From NCBI RefSeq assembly GCF_001402915.1, contig NZ_CP012945.1, positions 4,131,501-4,195,500 on the forward strand: a DNA stretch of 64,000 nt. The letters are read 5' to 3'. A model generated the notes under the pieces. It saw only the letters and a program-made list of their open reading frames with translations, had not been told where the DNA came from and searched no databases. A program made the translations under genes and the position numbers. Positions 7,858 through 16,058 of the stretch are shown here, piece after piece (positions within the stretch are counted from its first letter, which is position 1; each line of letters begins with the position of its first letter). The stretch is from Devosia sp. A16. Lineage in GTDB: Bacteria > Pseudomonadota > Alphaproteobacteria > Rhizobiales > Devosiaceae.

Positions 7858-8838
7858 ATGAAGCTCAGCAAGTCCGACACCGACCGGCAGGCGGCGATCG
7901 ATCGTTCGCTCACCCTCGAACTGGTGCGCGTCACCGAAGCCGCGGCACTGGCCGCCGCCACCTGGCGCGGTAAGGGCAACGAGAAGGCCGCTGACGCCGC
8001 TGCCGTCGAGGCGATGCGGGGCGAGATGGGGAATGTCCACATCCATGGCCGGATTGTCATCGGCGAGGGCGAGCGCGACGAGGCGCCGATGCTGTTCATC
8101 GGCGAGGGGGTCGGCGCGGGCGACGGCCCCGAAGTCGATATCGCCGTCGACCCGCTCGAGGGCACGACCCTGTGCGCCAAGAACCAACCGGATTCGATCT
8201 GCGTCCTGGCCATGGCCGAGCGCGGCGGGTTGCTCAACGCCCCAGACGTCTACATGCACAAGATCGCCATCGGCGCCGGCTATCCCGCCGGTGTGGTCGA
8301 TCTCGACGAGAGCGCTACCGTCAACGTCAAGGCGCTGGCCAAGGCCAAGGGCGTCCCGGTCAACGAGATCACCGCCTGCGTGCTCGACCGGCCGCGCCAT
8401 GCCGCGCTGATCGATGATCTCCGCTCGGCCGGTGTCGCCATCAAGCTGATCTCGGACGGCGACATCGCCGGCATCATCCACGCGGTGAACACCGAGGATA
8501 CCGGCATCGACATCTACCTCGGCTCCGGCGGCGCGCCCGAGGGCGTGCTGGCTGCGGCAGCGCTGCGCTGCATCGGGGGTCAGATGCAGGGCAAGCTCAT
8601 CCTCGATACCGAGGACAAGCGGGCCCGGGCGCTGAAGATGGGGATATCGGACCCGAGCCGGAAATACCGCACTGACGAGCTGGCCTCCGGCGACGTCCTG
8701 TTCGCCGCCACCGGTGTCACCGACGGCAGCCTGCTGAGCGGGGTGCGCTATGGCAAGAACGCGGTCCGCACCAACACCGTGGTGATGCGCTCCTGGAGCC
8801 AGACGGTGCGCTGGATTACCGCCGAACACCGGCGGTAA
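7858..8838 (+). CDS. glpX: Class II fructose-1,6-bisphosphatase
   Basis: A 326-residue GlpX enzyme hydrolysing fructose-1,6-bisphosphate to fructose-6-phosphate in gluconeogenesis. Metal-site signatures are clear: GRIVIGEGERDEAPMLFIGE near residues 62-82, the AVDPLEGT motif near 97-104, and YLGSGGAPEGVLAAAALRCIGG near 220. Its length equals the family norm. The ATG at 7858 has GGGAG upstream. It lies 78 bases after hom in the same direction, the conserved order in this group of bacteria, and probably shares a transcript. Confidence 0.95.
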   Translation: MKLSKSDTDRQAAIDRSLTLELVRVTEAAALAAATWRGKGNEKAADAAAVEAMRGEMGNVHIHGRIVIGEGERDEAPMLFIGEGVGAGDGPEVDIAVDPLEGTTLCAKNQPDSICVLAMAERGGLLNAPDVYMHKIAIGAGYPAGVVDLDESATVNVKALAKAKGVPVNEITACVLDRPRHAALIDDLRSAGVAIKLISDGDIAGIIHAVNTEDTGIDIYLGSGGAPEGVLAAAALRCIGGQMQGKLILDTEDKRARALKMGISDPSRKYRTDELASGDVLFAATGVTDGSLLSGVRYGKNAVRTNTVVMRSWSQTVRWITAEHRR

Positions 8839-8854
8839 GAAACCATACTGACAG

Positions 8855-8980
8855 AGACGGCCCCCTCCCGGCCTCCCCCATAAAGGGGGAGGTGAAGTGT
8901 CGAGGCTCTGTCCTCGATCGTGCCCAGAAAACCGGCAGGGCACCTCCCCCTTCATGGGGGAGGATGGGAGGGGGCCGTCT
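8855..8980. repeat. MITE-like palindromic repeat, copy A
   Basis: A 126-bp element bounded by perfect 15-bp inverted repeats (AGACGGCCCCCTCCC and its complement). Inside, each half carries its own hairpin built on CCTCCCCCAT / TGGGGGAGG. Read in the opposite orientation, the first roughly 110 bases of the element at 19970-20171 match it closely, so this is a dispersed repeat family. It sits between glpX and the convergent Tim44-domain gene and may also end transcription. Confidence 0.8.
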
Positions 8981-8990
8981 CGGCGTGTAG

Positions 8991-9022
8991 AAACAAAACG
9001 GGCCGCCCCAAGGGACGGCCCG
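8991..9022 (-). terminator. Rho-independent terminator of the Tim44-domain gene
   Basis: On the minus strand a CGGGCCGTCCC / GGGCGGCCCG stem is followed by TTTTGTTT, 21 bases after the stop of the minus-strand gene ending at 9043. Confidence 0.8.
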
Positions 9023-9042
9023 CGCATTCAGTAACTCGAAGC

Positions 9043-10005
9043 TTACGCTTCCTGGATGGCGCTGATCAGCCAGCGCCCGCCATTCTGGCGCTGGAAGGTC
9101 CAGACCTCCGTGGTCTCGGTGACCCGGTCGTCACCGGAGACGATCTCGCCGGTGCTGCGGTTGCGGGTGACGTCGCGGCTCTCGTAGCGCATCGCCACGG
9201 TAGCGTAGTCGGTGCCGTCTTCGCGCCAGGCCTCGGCCACGTCGCCGGCCAGCAGGCTCACGTCGAACACCTCGTTGCGCAGGCCCTTGGAGGCGTTCGC
9301 GCCCAGTTCCTCGGCGAGATAGCCCATCACTTCGGGCGTGGTGATCCGGCGCAGCGCCGCATAGTCCTCGCGCGAATAGGCATCCTGCATATCCTTGAGC
9401 TGGGTCTCGAAGCTCGACAGGTCCTGGTCGGTAATGCCCACTTCGTCACGCCGGCCGGCGCGCTGCGAGGCAGCCGAGCGCTGGCCGCGCGCTGTCGTCG
9501 GGCCGGGGCCCATGCCGCCGCCGCGATAGGTGCGGCCCGCATCCGGCGCCTCGTAGTTCAGCGGCCCACCGGCCATCGCCGGGCGCTGCTGCCGACGCCG
9601 CAGGAAGAAGCTGACGATGAGGCCGATGATCACCACCTGCACGAGCAGGGCGAGCATGCCGCCGAAACCACCGAAGCCGAAGCCGAACAGCATGCCGAAC
9701 AGGCCGCTGAACAGCAGGCCGCCTAATAGCGCACCGCCGAACCCGCCGAACAGGCTGGGCCGGGCCGGCGCGGTGGCGTTGCCCACCGTGTTCCGCTGCT
9801 GCGTGCCGTTGGTCATCGTGTTCTGCACCGGCGCGGTGGTCTTGGGCGAGACCTGCGTCGAGGGCACGCTCCGCTCGGTGCGGATACCGCGGCTGCCGAA
9901 GCTGCCGCCGCGCCGCGCCTCGGCGGTATCGACCGCGACGAGCGAGAAGGCCATGATCAGCGTGGCAAGGAGGGCCGAAAACCGGAAGCCCTTCGAAGCG
10001 AACAT
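9043..10005 (-). CDS. Tim44-domain membrane protein
   Basis: A 320-residue protein. An N-terminal signal or anchor (FRFSALLATLIMAFSLVAV, ending near AEARRGG) is followed by a Gln/Thr/Pro-rich linker. Next come a very Gly/Phe-rich hydrophobic stretch (FGGFGGALLGGLLFSGLFGM...) and one transmembrane helix ending in FFLRRR. The C-terminal 130 residues (LSSFETQLKDMQDAYSREDY..., ending TTEVWTFQRQNGGRWLISAIQEA) match the Tim44/MBA1-like fold. Bacterial members are thought to be membrane-tethered adaptor proteins; partners are unknown. The ATG at 10005 is chosen because upstream in-frame codons lack coding character. Confidence 0.85.
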   Translation of the reverse strand: MFASKGFRFSALLATLIMAFSLVAVDTAEARRGGSFGSRGIRTERSVPSTQVSPKTTAPVQNTMTNGTQQRNTVGNATAPARPSLFGGFGGALLGGLLFSGLFGMLFGFGFGGFGGMLALLVQVVIIGLIVSFFLRRRQQRPAMAGGPLNYEAPDAGRTYRGGGMGPGPTTARGQRSAASQRAGRRDEVGITDQDLSSFETQLKDMQDAYSREDYAALRRITTPEVMGYLAEELGANASKGLRNEVFDVSLLAGDVAEAWREDGTDYATVAMRYESRDVTRNRSTGEIVSGDDRVTETTEVWTFQRQNGGRWLISAIQEA

Positions 10006-10174
10006 TGTGGTTCCCCATGTGAAAACGTTGCCGTTGATATGGGGACCATTGCCCCTGAGCGCTAGAGCTTTCCGGTTTCCCCGGTTCGATTTTCCCGGGG
10101 GCGGCGCCTGGCTTGACCGGCTATCGGGCCGGGAGGATAGTCCGCCCACATTCCGGTTTCGACGAGGCATTCGT

Positions 10175-10636
10175 ATGGTCACCGAGAATAAGGTCGTCCT
10201 GGTCCGCTCCGGCGAAGATCGGCACGCCGCTCCACTGAACTTCCTCAACGGTCGTTTCGACTGCAAGATTTCCGGCAGCGATACCGATGGCGCGCTCTGC
10301 GCCTACGACACCTGGCGCTTCAAGCCCGGCGGGCCGCCGTTACACCTGCATTTCGAGCAGGACGAGTGGTTCCAGGTACTGGAGGGAAGGTTCCGCTTCC
10401 AGGTCGGTGACCAGCCCTACGAACTTGGCCCGGGCGACTCCCTGCTTGGTCCGCGCGGCATTCCGCATGCCTTCCGCAACCTCACCGAGACGGCGCGCAT
10501 GATGGTCACCTTCATTCCGGCCGGCAGTATGGAAGCCTTCTTTGCCACGCAGATGGTCGATCCGACCTCCGAAGCGTTCCGCGAACTCAGTCTCAGGCAC
10601 GGCATGCAGGTTGTCGGCCCGCCGCTTCAGCCCTGA
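10175..10636 (+). CDS. Cupin-domain protein
   Basis: A 153-residue single-domain cupin. Motif 1 is GGPPLHLHFEQDEWFQVLEG (two His and a Glu as metal ligands) and motif 2 is GPRGIPHAFRN. The barrel is complete and no second domain is fused. Such stand-alone cupins act as small dioxygenases, isomerases or sugar/metabolite-binding proteins, and the substrate cannot be read from the sequence. It is followed 63 bases later by recJ in the same direction. Confidence 0.85.
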   Translation: MVTENKVVLVRSGEDRHAAPLNFLNGRFDCKISGSDTDGALCAYDTWRFKPGGPPLHLHFEQDEWFQVLEGRFRFQVGDQPYELGPGDSLLGPRGIPHAFRNLTETARMMVTFIPAGSMEAFFATQMVDPTSEAFRELSLRHGMQVVGPPLQP

Positions 10637-10699
10637 TGCGGCGGGAAAACCGCCCCCGCGCCCTCGACTATCGGTATCTTTCTGCTTACCTCGCGGGTG

Positions 10700-12496
10700 A
10701 TGGACGACCCGCGCCCCAACTTCCTCGATGTGTCGAAATCCGCCCTGGGCCGCGCCTGGGTGGATCGGTTGAACCCCGCAGCGGTACGCACCGCTGCCGC
10801 CATCGGTCAGCGGACCGATCTGTCGGAGATTCTTGCCCGCATCGTCGCGGGGCGGGGCGTCGATGTCGATGCGGCTACGACCTACCTGCAGCCCACCATC
10901 CGCGAACTGATGCCGGATCCTTCGACGCTCGCCGGCATGGATGCGCTGGCCGAGCGGCTGGCCCGGGCCATAGCCGACAACGAGCCGGTGGCGCTGTTCG
11001 GCGACTATGACGTCGACGGTGCCTGTTCCTGCGCCCTGATGGCGCGCTATCTCAGGCACTTCGGGTTCGACCCGCAGGTGCACATCCCCGATCGCATCTT
11101 CGAGGGCTATGGTCCCAACACCGCTGCCATCGACAAGCTGGTCGAGGGTGGCGCCAGGCTGCTGATCACCTTGGACTGCGGCACCACCAGCGATGGGCCC
11201 ATAGCCCACGCGCGCCAACGCGGCCTCGACGTATTGGTGATCGACCATCATCTGTCGGACGCTGAACTGCCCCCGGCCAATGCGCTGGTGAACCCCAACC
11301 GCCCCGACGACATTTCAGGCCTCGGCTACCTGTGCGCCGCCGGCGTCACCTTCATGGTGCTGGTGGCGACCAATCGGCTGCTCAAGCAGCGGGGCGACAC
11401 GGGCCTGCCCAACCTGATGACCATGATCGACCTCGTGGCGCTGGCGACGGTCTGCGATGTCGTGCCGCTCAAGGGGTTGAACCGCGCTTTCGTCGCCCGC
11501 GGGCTCGAGGTGGCCCGGACCGGCTCCAATCGCGGCATCGGGGCGCTGGCCCTGGCGGCACGGCTGTCCGGCCCGCTCAATGCTTATCACCTCGGTTACC
11601 TGATCGGGCCGCGCATCAATGCCGGCGGTCGCATCGGCGATGCGGCGCTCGGCACTCGGCTGCTGTCGCTCGACGACGAGCAGCAGGCGCTGATGATCGC
11701 GGCGCAGCTCAACGAGCTCAACAGCGAACGCCAGCGCATCGAGGTCGAAGCGGTGGAGGAAGCGGCTCGTGCCGCAGAAGCCGAGATCGGCGGCGGCGAG
11801 GGCCCCCCGGTGCTGGTGCTGGCATCGGCCAACTGGCACCCCGGCGTGGTCGGGCTGATTGCTGCCCGGCTGCGCGAGCGGTTCGAGCGTCCGACCTTTG
11901 CCATCGCGCTGGCGCCGGATGGCACCGGCACCGGGTCCGGTCGCTCCATGCCGGGCGTCGATCTGGGCAGCGCGGTGATCGAGGCGGTGGAGCTGGGCCT
12001 CGCCGCCAAGGGCGGCGGGCACGCCATGGCGGCCGGGGTGACGCTGAAGCCGGGCCAGCTTGGGCCGTTTCGCGCCCATGTGACCGAGCGGCTGGGCAAC
12101 AGCGTCAGCGAGGCGCGGGCGCTGACGGCGCTCGAGATCGACGCAGCGATGACGGCCCGTGGCGCCAATCCGCAGTTCGTCCATGAGATCGAGCGGGCAG
12201 GACCGTTCGGCGCGGGCAGCCCGCAGCCGGTGTTCGCGTTTCCCGCGCACAAGGCGCGCTTTGCCGAGATCGTCGGCACGGGTGGCCACGTGAAGTTCAC
12301 CTTGACCGCCGACGACGGCGCGCGACTCAAGGCCATCGCGTTCCGTGCCGCCACCACGGCGCTGGGCGAAGCGCTGCTGAGCGCCGGCAACGATACGCCG
12401 CTGCACATGGCCGGAACGCTCTCCATCGACCATTGGCAAGGCCGCGAGGAGGTGCAGTTCCGCCTGCTGGACGCGGCCCGGCCCGGCGGACGCTGA
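10700..12496 (+). CDS. recJ: Single-stranded-DNA-specific exonuclease RecJ
   Basis: A 598-residue RecJ, the 5'-3' ssDNA exonuclease of RecF recombination, mismatch and base-excision repair. DHH-phosphoesterase motifs are intact: FGDYDVDGACS (DYDVDG at 102-107), LDCGTT and IDHHLSD (DHH at 182-184). The DHHA1 motif GGGHAMAAG and a C-terminal OB-fold complete the family layout. A GTG lies three bases before the chosen ATG. The gene keeps the conserved hom-glpX-recJ neighbourhood, here interrupted by the Tim44 and cupin genes. Confidence 0.95.
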   Translation: MDDPRPNFLDVSKSALGRAWVDRLNPAAVRTAAAIGQRTDLSEILARIVAGRGVDVDAATTYLQPTIRELMPDPSTLAGMDALAERLARAIADNEPVALFGDYDVDGACSCALMARYLRHFGFDPQVHIPDRIFEGYGPNTAAIDKLVEGGARLLITLDCGTTSDGPIAHARQRGLDVLVIDHHLSDAELPPANALVNPNRPDDISGLGYLCAAGVTFMVLVATNRLLKQRGDTGLPNLMTMIDLVALATVCDVVPLKGLNRAFVARGLEVARTGSNRGIGALALAARLSGPLNAYHLGYLIGPRINAGGRIGDAALGTRLLSLDDEQQALMIAAQLNELNSERQRIEVEAVEEAARAAEAEIGGGEGPPVLVLASANWHPGVVGLIAARLRERFERPTFAIALAPDGTGTGSGRSMPGVDLGSAVIEAVELGLAAKGGGHAMAAGVTLKPGQLGPFRAHVTERLGNSVSEARALTALEIDAAMTARGANPQFVHEIERAGPFGAGSPQPVFAFPAHKARFAEIVGTGGHVKFTLTADDGARLKAIAFRAATTALGEALLSAGNDTPLHMAGTLSIDHWQGREEVQFRLLDAARPGGR

Positions 12497-12517
12497 GCCG
12501 CAACGGCACCGCTTGCA

Positions 12518-12641
12518 GCTTGAAAGTCCTGCTTGCATATCCACTTATGACGACTAAAGTGCTGCCCTAATTCACGGGGAGCCCCGTTGCCCGGCTGCGT
12601 CACTGCAGCCCCGCCGCGGCGCTGGTTTGGCCGCTCGGCGG
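12518..12641 (+). promoter_or_regulatory. Probable cfa promoter and structured leader
   Basis: TTGAAA near 12518 with an AT-richer stretch 17 bases later (ACTTAT) could be a promoter. It would give a leader of more than 120 bases. The leader contains a CCGCCG...CGGCGG hairpin (12611-12641) shortly before the start codon. I could not match it to any known riboswitch consensus. Confidence 0.3.
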
Positions 12642-12671
12642 AGCGGACCGGTAGTTCTGGAATGTTACGTC

Positions 12672-13907
12672 ATGGATAAGCTTGCGGTTGAAACGAGGGC
12701 AGCGTCGCCCACGCCGTGGACCCATCTGCTCTCGACTATTGCGGCTTTTGTCGGAAAGCGGCTGATCGGCCGCCCCAGGCACGGCGCCGTCACCATCACG
12801 TTCCCCAACGGTCGGGCACGCACCTTCGGCAATCCGGCGACCGGGGTGCATGCGCACCTGACGCTGCGCAACTTCAAGGTGCTGCAGAAGACGCTGCAGC
12901 GCGGCACCGTCGGCTTCGCCCAGGCCTATATCGACGGCGATGTCGAGATCGAAGATCTCACCATGCTGTTCCGCTACTTCCTGCAGAACCGTGACGTGCT
13001 CGATAGCGGCGAGAACTCCTGGTACGGCCGCGCCGCCCAGGACATCACCTATCACCTGAGCCGCCACAACTCGAAAGAGGGTAGTAAGAAGAACATCTCC
13101 GAGCACTACGACCTCGGTAATGACTTCTATGCCGAGTGGCTCGACCCCTCGATGACCTATTCCTCGGCCATCTTCACCTCCGAGGACCAGTCGCTCACCG
13201 ACGCCCAGCACACCAAATACCGGCGCGTCGCCGAACTGGCGGGCGTTGCCGCCGGGCACCGCGTGCTCGAGATCGGCTGTGGCTGGGGCGGCTTTGCCGA
13301 AACTGCGGCCAAGGATTTCGGCGCCGAGGTCTACGGCATTACGCTCTCGGCGGAGCAGCTGAAATACGCCAATGAGCGCCTCCAGCGGCAGGGCCTCGAC
13401 AAGCTTGCCGTCATGCATTTCGAGGACTATCGCGACACCCGGGGCGAGTTCGACCACGTCGCTTCGATCGAGATGATCGAGGCGGTAGGCGAGGAGCATT
13501 GGCCGAGTTACTTCAAGACGGTGCACGACCGGCTGAAGCCGGGAGGCACCGCGTCGATCCAGGCCATCACCATCGGCGAGCGCGACTTTGCCGATTATCG
13601 GGCGCGGCCGGATTTCATCCAGCGCTTCATCTTCCCCGGCGGCATGCTGCTGACCAAGACGGCGATGAAGGAGCAGGGCGACAAGGTAGGGCTGATCCTC
13701 GAGAACGTCGAGACCTTCCGGCTGAGCTACGCCAGGACCCTCAAACTCTGGCGCGAGCGCTTCCTCGACCGCTGGGCCGATATCAAGAAGCTCGGCTACA
13801 CTGAGGAATTCCGCCGCAAGTGGGTCTACTACCTGAGCTATTGCGAGGCTGGATTCTTCGAAGGCTCGATCGACGTCGGCATCTACCAGTACCGCCGTCC
13901 GGCCTGA
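12672..13907 (+). CDS. cfa: Cyclopropane-fatty-acid-phospholipid synthase
   Basis: A 411-residue SAM-dependent enzyme that methylenates cis double bonds of membrane phospholipid acyl chains. It shows the N-terminal lipid-binding domain, then KKNISEHYDLGNDFYAEWLDPSMTYSSAIF. The SAM motif is VLEIGCGWGGFAE, followed by GITLSAEQLKYA and the catalytic-region EMIEAVGEEHWPSYF. The C-terminal RRKWVYYLSYCEAGF includes the conserved tyrosine/cysteine patch. Length and motif order equal the family. The ATG at 12672 is chosen over an upstream in-frame start because homologous sequence begins there. Confidence 0.93.
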   Translation: MDKLAVETRAASPTPWTHLLSTIAAFVGKRLIGRPRHGAVTITFPNGRARTFGNPATGVHAHLTLRNFKVLQKTLQRGTVGFAQAYIDGDVEIEDLTMLFRYFLQNRDVLDSGENSWYGRAAQDITYHLSRHNSKEGSKKNISEHYDLGNDFYAEWLDPSMTYSSAIFTSEDQSLTDAQHTKYRRVAELAGVAAGHRVLEIGCGWGGFAETAAKDFGAEVYGITLSAEQLKYANERLQRQGLDKLAVMHFEDYRDTRGEFDHVASIEMIEAVGEEHWPSYFKTVHDRLKPGGTASIQAITIGERDFADYRARPDFIQRFIFPGGMLLTKTAMKEQGDKVGLILENVETFRLSYARTLKLWRERFLDRWADIKKLGYTEEFRRKWVYYLSYCEAGFFEGSIDVGIYQYRRPA

Positions 13908-13939
13908 GCCGGTGAGTGTGGTGGCGTAAGTGGCCCGCG

Positions 13940-14899
13940 CTACTTCCCCACCAGCGTCTGCCGATAGAACCGCAGCACGGCCTCTGCGTCGACGCCGACC
14001 GCAATCGTCTGCCTCGGCCGGCCGTCCCAGGCACCGGGCGGATAGTTCCGGCCATCCGGCTTGATGATGGTCTGGCCGATGGCGATGCCCTCGGTGACCA
14101 CGCGGATGGCGCCGGTCTCCGTCTGGTAGAACTCCGGGTGCAGCGCCAGCGCTACGGCGCTCGAGTCGTGCACATAGAAGCCGTCGAGGCCTGCACTCTC
14201 GCGGTGGAAGTTCTGGTAGAAGGCCGAAATGGCGCGCACGAACGCGCCGTCCTCGCCGGCATCGGCGGCGAGTTTGGCCACGTAAGCTTCGCTCATCACC
14301 GTCGCCTGCGTCACGTCGAGCCCGGCGATGGCGATCGGCCAGGCCGCGCCGAAGACGATATCTGCCGCATCCGGATCGCCCCAGATGTTGGCCTCGGCCA
14401 CCGGTGTGACATTGCCGGTATGGCCGTTGCGGCCGAAGGCGCCGCCCATTACCACGATCTGCTTCACCAGGGGGACGATCTCGGGCGCCTCGCGCATGGC
14501 GCGCTCGAGATTGGTCATCCGGCCCACGGCAATGATGGTGACCTCGCCCGGGTTGGCTTTCACCAGGTCGATGATCAACTGGTGGGCCGGGCGCAGGTCG
14601 GCGATCGCGGCGATCTGCGGCAGGGCAATGTCGCCGAGCCCGTTCATGCCGTGCACAAAGGTCGGGGGAGTGTCCGCCTCACCCACCAGCGGCGCCCCCG
14701 CGCCCTTCGCCACGGGCGCCGAAAAGCCGAGTTTCTGCTTGAGATAGAGCGCGTTGCGCGTCGTCGTGGCGATATCGGCATTGCCGAACACCGTGGTGAC
14801 GCCGATCAGTTCGACCCGCGGGTGACGGGCGAGCAGCAGCAGGGCCATGGCGTCGTCGACGCCGGGGTCGGTATCGTAGATGACTTTGAGTGTTTGCAT
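13940..14899 (-). CDS. Inosine-uridine-type nucleoside hydrolase
   Basis: A 319-residue enzyme of the IunH family, which cleaves N-glycosidic bonds of ribonucleosides using a calcium-bound water. The metal signature DTDPGVDDA is at residues 9-17. VFGNADIATTTRNAL, VVMGGAFGRNGHTGNVTPVAEANIWGDP and a late HDSSAVALALHP (Asp ligand region) follow. Nucleoside specificity cannot be told. It converges on cfa with a 32-bp gap. Three in-frame ATGs lie within 12 bases (14911, 14908, 14899); the last gives the usual family N-terminus. Confidence 0.9.
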   Translation of the reverse strand: MQTLKVIYDTDPGVDDAMALLLLARHPRVELIGVTTVFGNADIATTTRNALYLKQKLGFSAPVAKGAGAPLVGEADTPPTFVHGMNGLGDIALPQIAAIADLRPAHQLIIDLVKANPGEVTIIAVGRMTNLERAMREAPEIVPLVKQIVVMGGAFGRNGHTGNVTPVAEANIWGDPDAADIVFGAAWPIAIAGLDVTQATVMSEAYVAKLAADAGEDGAFVRAISAFYQNFHRESAGLDGFYVHDSSAVALALHPEFYQTETGAIRVVTEGIAIGQTIIKPDGRNYPPGAWDGRPRQTIAVGVDAEAVLRFYRQTLVGK

Positions 14900-15229
14900 G
14901 GCCGACATCATGCATGCCCGGAAGCGCCGCGCCAGCCATCCCCGCGCGCTGCTCGATACTTCGGCAGCGCGCCTCCCTCATGTAAGCTGCTGGGCAGTTC
15001 CGGCTCGGCGTGCCGGCGTTAGTGGGCTGCTCAAGTGTTCGGCTGGCCGACGGAGCAACTCTCACCTGGGTCCGGACTTGCATTCCGGCAATTCGAGCGC
15101 ATCTTTTCATAAAATGTGCGGGGCCCACAGTCTCGTTCCGACTACGCATTTGTGCGAAACTCATTCCAGATGACGGAACGCCACCAGAATCGGTGATAGC
15201 CGTTCGTGAGCAACAGGGGTGACCACTCG
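14900..15229. other. Intergenic region of 330 bases with one strong stem-loop
   Basis: No convincing gene is seen. A perfect 9-bp stem, GCGCGCTGC (14944-14952) / GCAGCGCGC (14964-14972), with an 11-base loop lies upstream of the nucleoside hydrolase. An AT-rich patch around 15105-15118 (TTTTCATAAAATG) may be part of the promoter of the small gene that follows. Confidence 0.4.
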
Positions 15230-15481
15230 ATGGCCAAGGCGCTCTACCTGGTGATTCAGAGCCGCGACGCCTGGTGGGTCGATTTCGAGGGCAAGGCGCA
15301 GGGCCCCTTCGATTCCCGCTCCAATGCCGCTCTAGAAGCCCAGTCGCTGGCTCGCTTCCAGGCCCATAGCGGCCGCGAAGCCGAAGTCCTGGTGCCCGAC
15401 GAGCAGGGGCGTTACTGGGTCGTCTGGTCGAGCCTCTCCGACAATGGCCGGACCTTCAGCCCGTATCGGGTGGCGAGTTGA
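15230..15481 (+). CDS. Small hypothetical protein (DUF2188-like pattern)
   Basis: An 83-residue soluble protein: a beta strand (ALYLVIQSRDAWWVDFEG), a GPFDSRSNAALEAQSLARFQA helix, then VLVPDEQGRYWVVWSS. The strand-helix-strand layout with GPF before the helix recalls DUF2188-type small proteins, but the match is loose. The ATG at 15230 is preceded by AGGGGTG; a GTG at 15206 is an alternative. No function is known. The small protein at 49181-49426 has a similar layout. Confidence 0.65.
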   Translation: MAKALYLVIQSRDAWWVDFEGKAQGPFDSRSNAALEAQSLARFQAHSGREAEVLVPDEQGRYWVVWSSLSDNGRTFSPYRVAS

Positions 15482-15538
15482 CCCCCGTGCCGTAGACCAC
15501 CGACGATGACATCCGGTGGTGGGTCCAAGGCCAAGCCG

Positions 15539-15910
15539 CTACCTGATCAGCTTCCTCGGCACTTTCCGCACGAAGATTTCTTCGTGCCCATCTTCGTGCG
15601 CTCGCGTCATCCGGTGCACGCCGTCGAGGATCAGCCAGCGGCCCTTGAGCCGGGTGATTTCGATCGGGAACAGCAGGCTGGCCGCCCGCACCCGCCGGTA
15701 TTCCTTGTCGTAGCGATAAGGCGAACGCAGCACCTGGCGTGGCGTTAGTGCGTAGCGATGTCCGTCGAGTTCCCACAGCGGCATGTCGAGATGCCAGAGC
15801 AGCTTGTCGATCGGGAAAGCTTCCGACGGCAGGTCCAGCGCCCACAGCGCTTCGACGTCCCAGTCGAAGGCATACCAGTATTCCTCGATGGCCGGCGGCA
15901 GCTGGATCAT
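15539..15910 (-). CDS. ParB/Srx-fold-like hypothetical protein
   Basis: A 123-residue protein. The C-terminal part (RWLILDGVHRMTRAHEDGHEEIFVRKVP) has the DGxHR core typical of ParB/sulfiredoxin-fold domains. The N-terminal part (YAFDWDVEALWALDLPSEAFPIDKLLWHLDMPLW) has no motif I recognise. There is no HTH domain, so it is not a partition protein. Any nucleotide hydrolysis or binding is inference only. It stands alone between two oppositely oriented genes. Confidence 0.65.
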   Translation of the reverse strand: MIQLPPAIEEYWYAFDWDVEALWALDLPSEAFPIDKLLWHLDMPLWELDGHRYALTPRQVLRSPYRYDKEYRRVRAASLLFPIEITRLKGRWLILDGVHRMTRAHEDGHEEIFVRKVPRKLIR

Positions 15911-15995
15911 GTCCCGGTCCCGTACATGAGCAGCTAAACCATAGCACCGATTGGTGAAACCCGCATGACCCTCGTCGTCGCGGCAGAAACATGAC

Positions 15996-16024
15996 TTGAC
16001 TTATCAGCATAACGTGCTGATAGG
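15996..16024 (+). promoter_or_regulatory. Regulated promoter of the iron-complex importer
   Basis: TTGACT (15996-16001), a 17-bp spacer and GATAGG (16019-16024) form the promoter. A perfect inverted repeat, TATCAGCA-TAACG-TGCTGATA (16002-16022), fills the spacer and overlaps the -10 box, a typical repressor position. It does not look like the known Irr ICE or RirA IRO boxes, so the regulator is unknown. A second inverted repeat, GACCCG/CGGGTC (16026-16052), lies in the leader. Confidence 0.65.
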
Positions 16025-16058
16025 TGACCCGAACTATCAACATATCCGGGTCTCGCTG

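Noticed and set aside
11315-12544. Minus-strand open frame of about 400 codons across recJ
   Set aside because: RecJ motifs on the plus strand are complete; the antisense frame is low-complexity shadow coding.
12497-12671. Possible SAM-responsive riboswitch before the SAM-dependent cfa gene
   Set aside because: I found a hairpin but no match to SAM-I, SAM-II, SAM-V or SAM/SAH consensus features.
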